Below, one piece after another: positions 39,347-40,782 of a stretch of DNA of 40,782 bases. Each line of letters begins with the position of its first letter. Position 1 is the first letter of the stretch. The stretch spans positions 1 to 40,782 of the forward strand of contig NZ_NMOJ01000071.1 in NCBI RefSeq assembly GCF_002251635.1, in the 5' to 3' direction. The notes beneath the pieces are model-generated. The model was not told the DNA's origin. It searched no databases and was given only the letters and a program-made list of their open reading frames with translations. The stretch comes from Pseudomonas mandelii (GTDB taxonomy: Bacteria > Pseudomonadota > Gammaproteobacteria > Pseudomonadales > Pseudomonadaceae). The position numbers and the translations under genes were made by a program.

Positions 39347-39705
39347 TGAACATCAAACCTATTCATTCCCAGGAAGACCTGACTGCGGCGCTCACACGCG
39401 TCGAGCAGCTATGGGGAGCGCAAGTCGGCTCGCCAGAGGGTGACGAGCTGGAAATCCTCGCCGTACTCATTGAGAAGTACGAGGCGGAACATTTTCCAAT
39501 GCCGGCTTCGGACCCAGTGGAAGCGATTAAATTTCGCATGGAGCAGTTGGGCATGACTGCCCGCGACCTGGAGCCTTTTATCGGTACGAGCGGGCGAGTG
39601 TCCGAAGTGCTGAATCACAAGCGAAAGCTGAGCCTGGCGATGATCAAACGTCTACACGACGGGTTGCGGATACCTTACGAAAGTTTGCTTGCGGGTGTTG
39701 CCTGA
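39346..39705 (+). CDS. higA: HigA-type antitoxin
   Basis: A 119-residue protein: an N-terminal ALTRVEQLWGAQVGSPEGDE region that covers the toxin, and an XRE helix-turn-helix (EQLGMTARDLEPFIGTSGRV followed by SEVLNHKRKLSLAMIKRLHD, residues 65-105). The toxin gene comes first, as in higBA loci. The stop/start TGATG couples the two. It should repress the operon and neutralise HigB. Confidence 0.88.
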   Translation: MNIKPIHSQEDLTAALTRVEQLWGAQVGSPEGDELEILAVLIEKYEAEHFPMPASDPVEAIKFRMEQLGMTARDLEPFIGTSGRVSEVLNHKRKLSLAMIKRLHDGLRIPYESLLAGVA

Positions 39706-39849
39706 CGTGCAGCCCTGACAAAAAACCGGTCCTTGATATCGCTTCGGAGTTTTCCTTGCTACGCTTTCAATCCTTCGAATGGATTCGAATCGATGCCTAC
39801 ACCAGAATACTCTCTGCATGATGTCCTTGAGCACCTGTAAAACAACCAG

Positions 39850-40071
39850 CTAATCTTTCCGCTCTACCATCTGCTTTATTTTTACGGCCTTTTCAAAATG
39901 GTCGAGCTTGTGCTTAGCGATCCACCATTGGGCTGCTTCCATTAAAAGCACTGGATCATCATTTTTGTTTGCAAAGAAAGCATAGAACGAGAGCCCGACA
40001 GTCGGTCCCTTCTGCTCTATTTTCTTGTTGCAGACCTCGATCATCTTTTGCCTCAAGGTTTCTCGCATCAT
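39850..40071 (-). CDS. small hypothetical host protein
   Basis: A 73-residue protein, MMRETLRQKMIEVCNKKIEQ, with a helical LLMEAAQWWIAKHKLDHFEK segment and a charged end. No family was recognised and no strong ribosome site is seen. The coding bias is plain but the evidence is modest. Confidence 0.45.
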   Translation of the reverse strand: MMRETLRQKMIEVCNKKIEQKGPTVGLSFYAFFANKNDDPVLLMEAAQWWIAKHKLDHFEKAVKIKQMVERKD

Positions 40072-40295
40072 TTTCTCTCAATCCATTAATGTCTCGGTCG
40101 CGGCCAAACTCAGTACCGATTGCCCATCTTTCGGGGCTTCGAGCGAAGCCGACTTTCAGAAAGGCAAGGTCCTACACGACGGTGGGAATTGTCCGTAGAC
40201 TTGCGCATTGCAGTGTTTTTGTCACGAGGCCTATAGTCCGAGCGCGTCCAAAAGACGCATCGGGTTTGGCGACTCGATGACAACGATTCAGATTC

Positions 40296-40318
40296 ACTCC
40301 GAGCTTTTTCGGAGTTTT
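40296..40318 (+). terminator. terminator-like hairpin
   Basis: ACTCCGA and TCGGAGT form a perfect seven-pair stem around a six-base loop and are followed by TTTCT. It sits in the 420-base gap before the last gene with no coding gene directly upstream on this strand. The stretch from 40072 to 40295 has no gene or structure that I can support. Confidence 0.55.
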
Positions 40319-40344
40319 CTGACTGCACTGTGCTGCGTTTTTTT

Positions 40345-40419
40345 GGTAGCTGTGCGTGGGAGACCTACGGGTCTGCCGGTTTTACCGTTGTCCGGTTCGC
40401 CAACCTGCGTACAGCTGCC
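40345..40419 (+). ncRNA. multibranched structured leader element
   Basis: GGTAGCTGTGCG (40345-40356) and CGTACAGCTGCC (40408-40419) pair as a 12-base-pair closing stem with two wobbles. Inside are three small hairpins: AGACC/GGTCT (40361-40374), CGGT/ACCG (40377-40387) and GGTT/AACC (40394-40405). This is a four-way arrangement about 70 bases before the gene at 40491. I recall similar sequences ahead of small Pseudomonas genes, but no named RNA family can be assigned. A second small hairpin GTAGG/CCTAC lies at about 40448-40464. Confidence 0.4.
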
Positions 40420-40490
40420 ACCCTATTGTTTGGCGACGATTGAGTGGTAGGTCTTTCCCCTACTAACGGTACTCATTCATAAACGAATAT

Positions 40491-40742
40491 ATGGCTTTAA
40501 CCAGCAACGCCGACGACCTTTCCTCGCTCTACGTCAACACCACTCAACCGCTGCATTCACTGCTCAGCACCGCCAGTTACAGAATCCTGGCCGTGACGCA
40601 GCTGCTTGAAAACCTCGCGATGCGAGGAGACATCACGTCTGACGCGGTGATCCTCAGCGACTTTGCGTTGCTCTGTTGCGTACCCTTGCGCGACGGTTGC
40701 GATGTGCTGGATGTCATTGCTCGACGCATGGATGCAGAGTAG
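40491..40742 (+). CDS. small Pseudomonas-type hypothetical protein
   Basis: An 83-residue protein, MALTSNADDLSSLYVNTTQP, almost wholly helical (ASYRILAVTQLLENLAMRGD; DFALLCCVPLRDGCDVLDVI). Small helical proteins of this kind occur in families in Pseudomonas genomes, often without known function. It has no signal peptide or membrane segment. The structured element upstream may regulate it. Confidence 0.65.
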   Translation: MALTSNADDLSSLYVNTTQPLHSLLSTASYRILAVTQLLENLAMRGDITSDAVILSDFALLCCVPLRDGCDVLDVIARRMDAE

Positions 40743-40782
40743 CTCTAACGTGACACCGGACGCAGTTGGCGTTCCGTAACGC

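Noticed and set aside
40208-40450. Plus-strand frame of 80 codons in the last gap
   Set aside because: It runs through a terminator-like hairpin and the structured element; the sequence signal is structural, not coding.

Overview
The window holds almost all of a temperate phage integrated in a Pseudomonas-like chromosome, followed by about 1.9 kb of host DNA. The assignment to Pseudomonas rests on the GC-rich codon usage, a PrtN-family regulator and the recognisable style of the phage and flanking genes; no species can be named. The prophage is a mosaic myovirus. Its DNA-packaging and head genes are lambda-like (gpA terminase, gpW, portal, ClpP-like protease, decoration protein D, capsid E, minor tail Z). 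Its contractile tail is P2-like (V, W, J, I, H, FI, FII, E/E', T, U, X, D).

Layout. Positions 62-862 hold a broken DNA adenine methylase whose catalytic part is replaced by a piece of an integrase gene. From 1,012 to 25,459 everything reads leftward: Q-like gene, holin, small and large terminase, head genes, baseplate and tail genes, endolysin, Rz/Rz1. Several late genes are preceded by a terminator-like hairpin placed directly upstream of their Shine-Dalgarno sequence. Positions 25,484-25,774 are a non-coding repeat field that looks like a replication origin, beside a primase-helicase gene (25,788-28,487). Next come a zinc-finger protein, a CII-family regulator, a 320-base structured leader, and a Cro-like gene. 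CI (29,831-30,517) reads rightward from the shared control region. The rightward early operon (30,677-36,649) holds mostly small unknown genes plus a KilAC-like protein, a PrtN-family protein, a DUF2303 protein, a DHH phosphoesterase, a frameshifted ASCH-like gene and an AlpA-like regulator. The prophage ends with a cargo-like gene and a tyrosine integrase beside a tRNA-Gly gene (38,842-38,915). Beyond it lie a higBA-type toxin-antitoxin pair, a small unknown gene and a Pseudomonas-type small gene preceded by a structured RNA-like leader.

How it works together. CI probably binds sites of the form TTACC-N4-GGTAA found on both sides of its gene, shutting off the leftward (cro-cII-replication) and rightward operons. 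The Q-like protein is a candidate activator or antiterminator of the late operon. 

The most unusual signals are: (1) six copies of the exact 10-mer CCTCTCACCA, all intergenic and in the sense direction of both early operons; five sit in the loop of a clear hairpin whose stem sequence differs each time; (2) an iteron-like field of CCCAACACA repeats around an AT-rich core; (3) two unrelated genes (int and holin) that each have an extra gene inserted after them, followed by a decayed second copy of their own 3' end.
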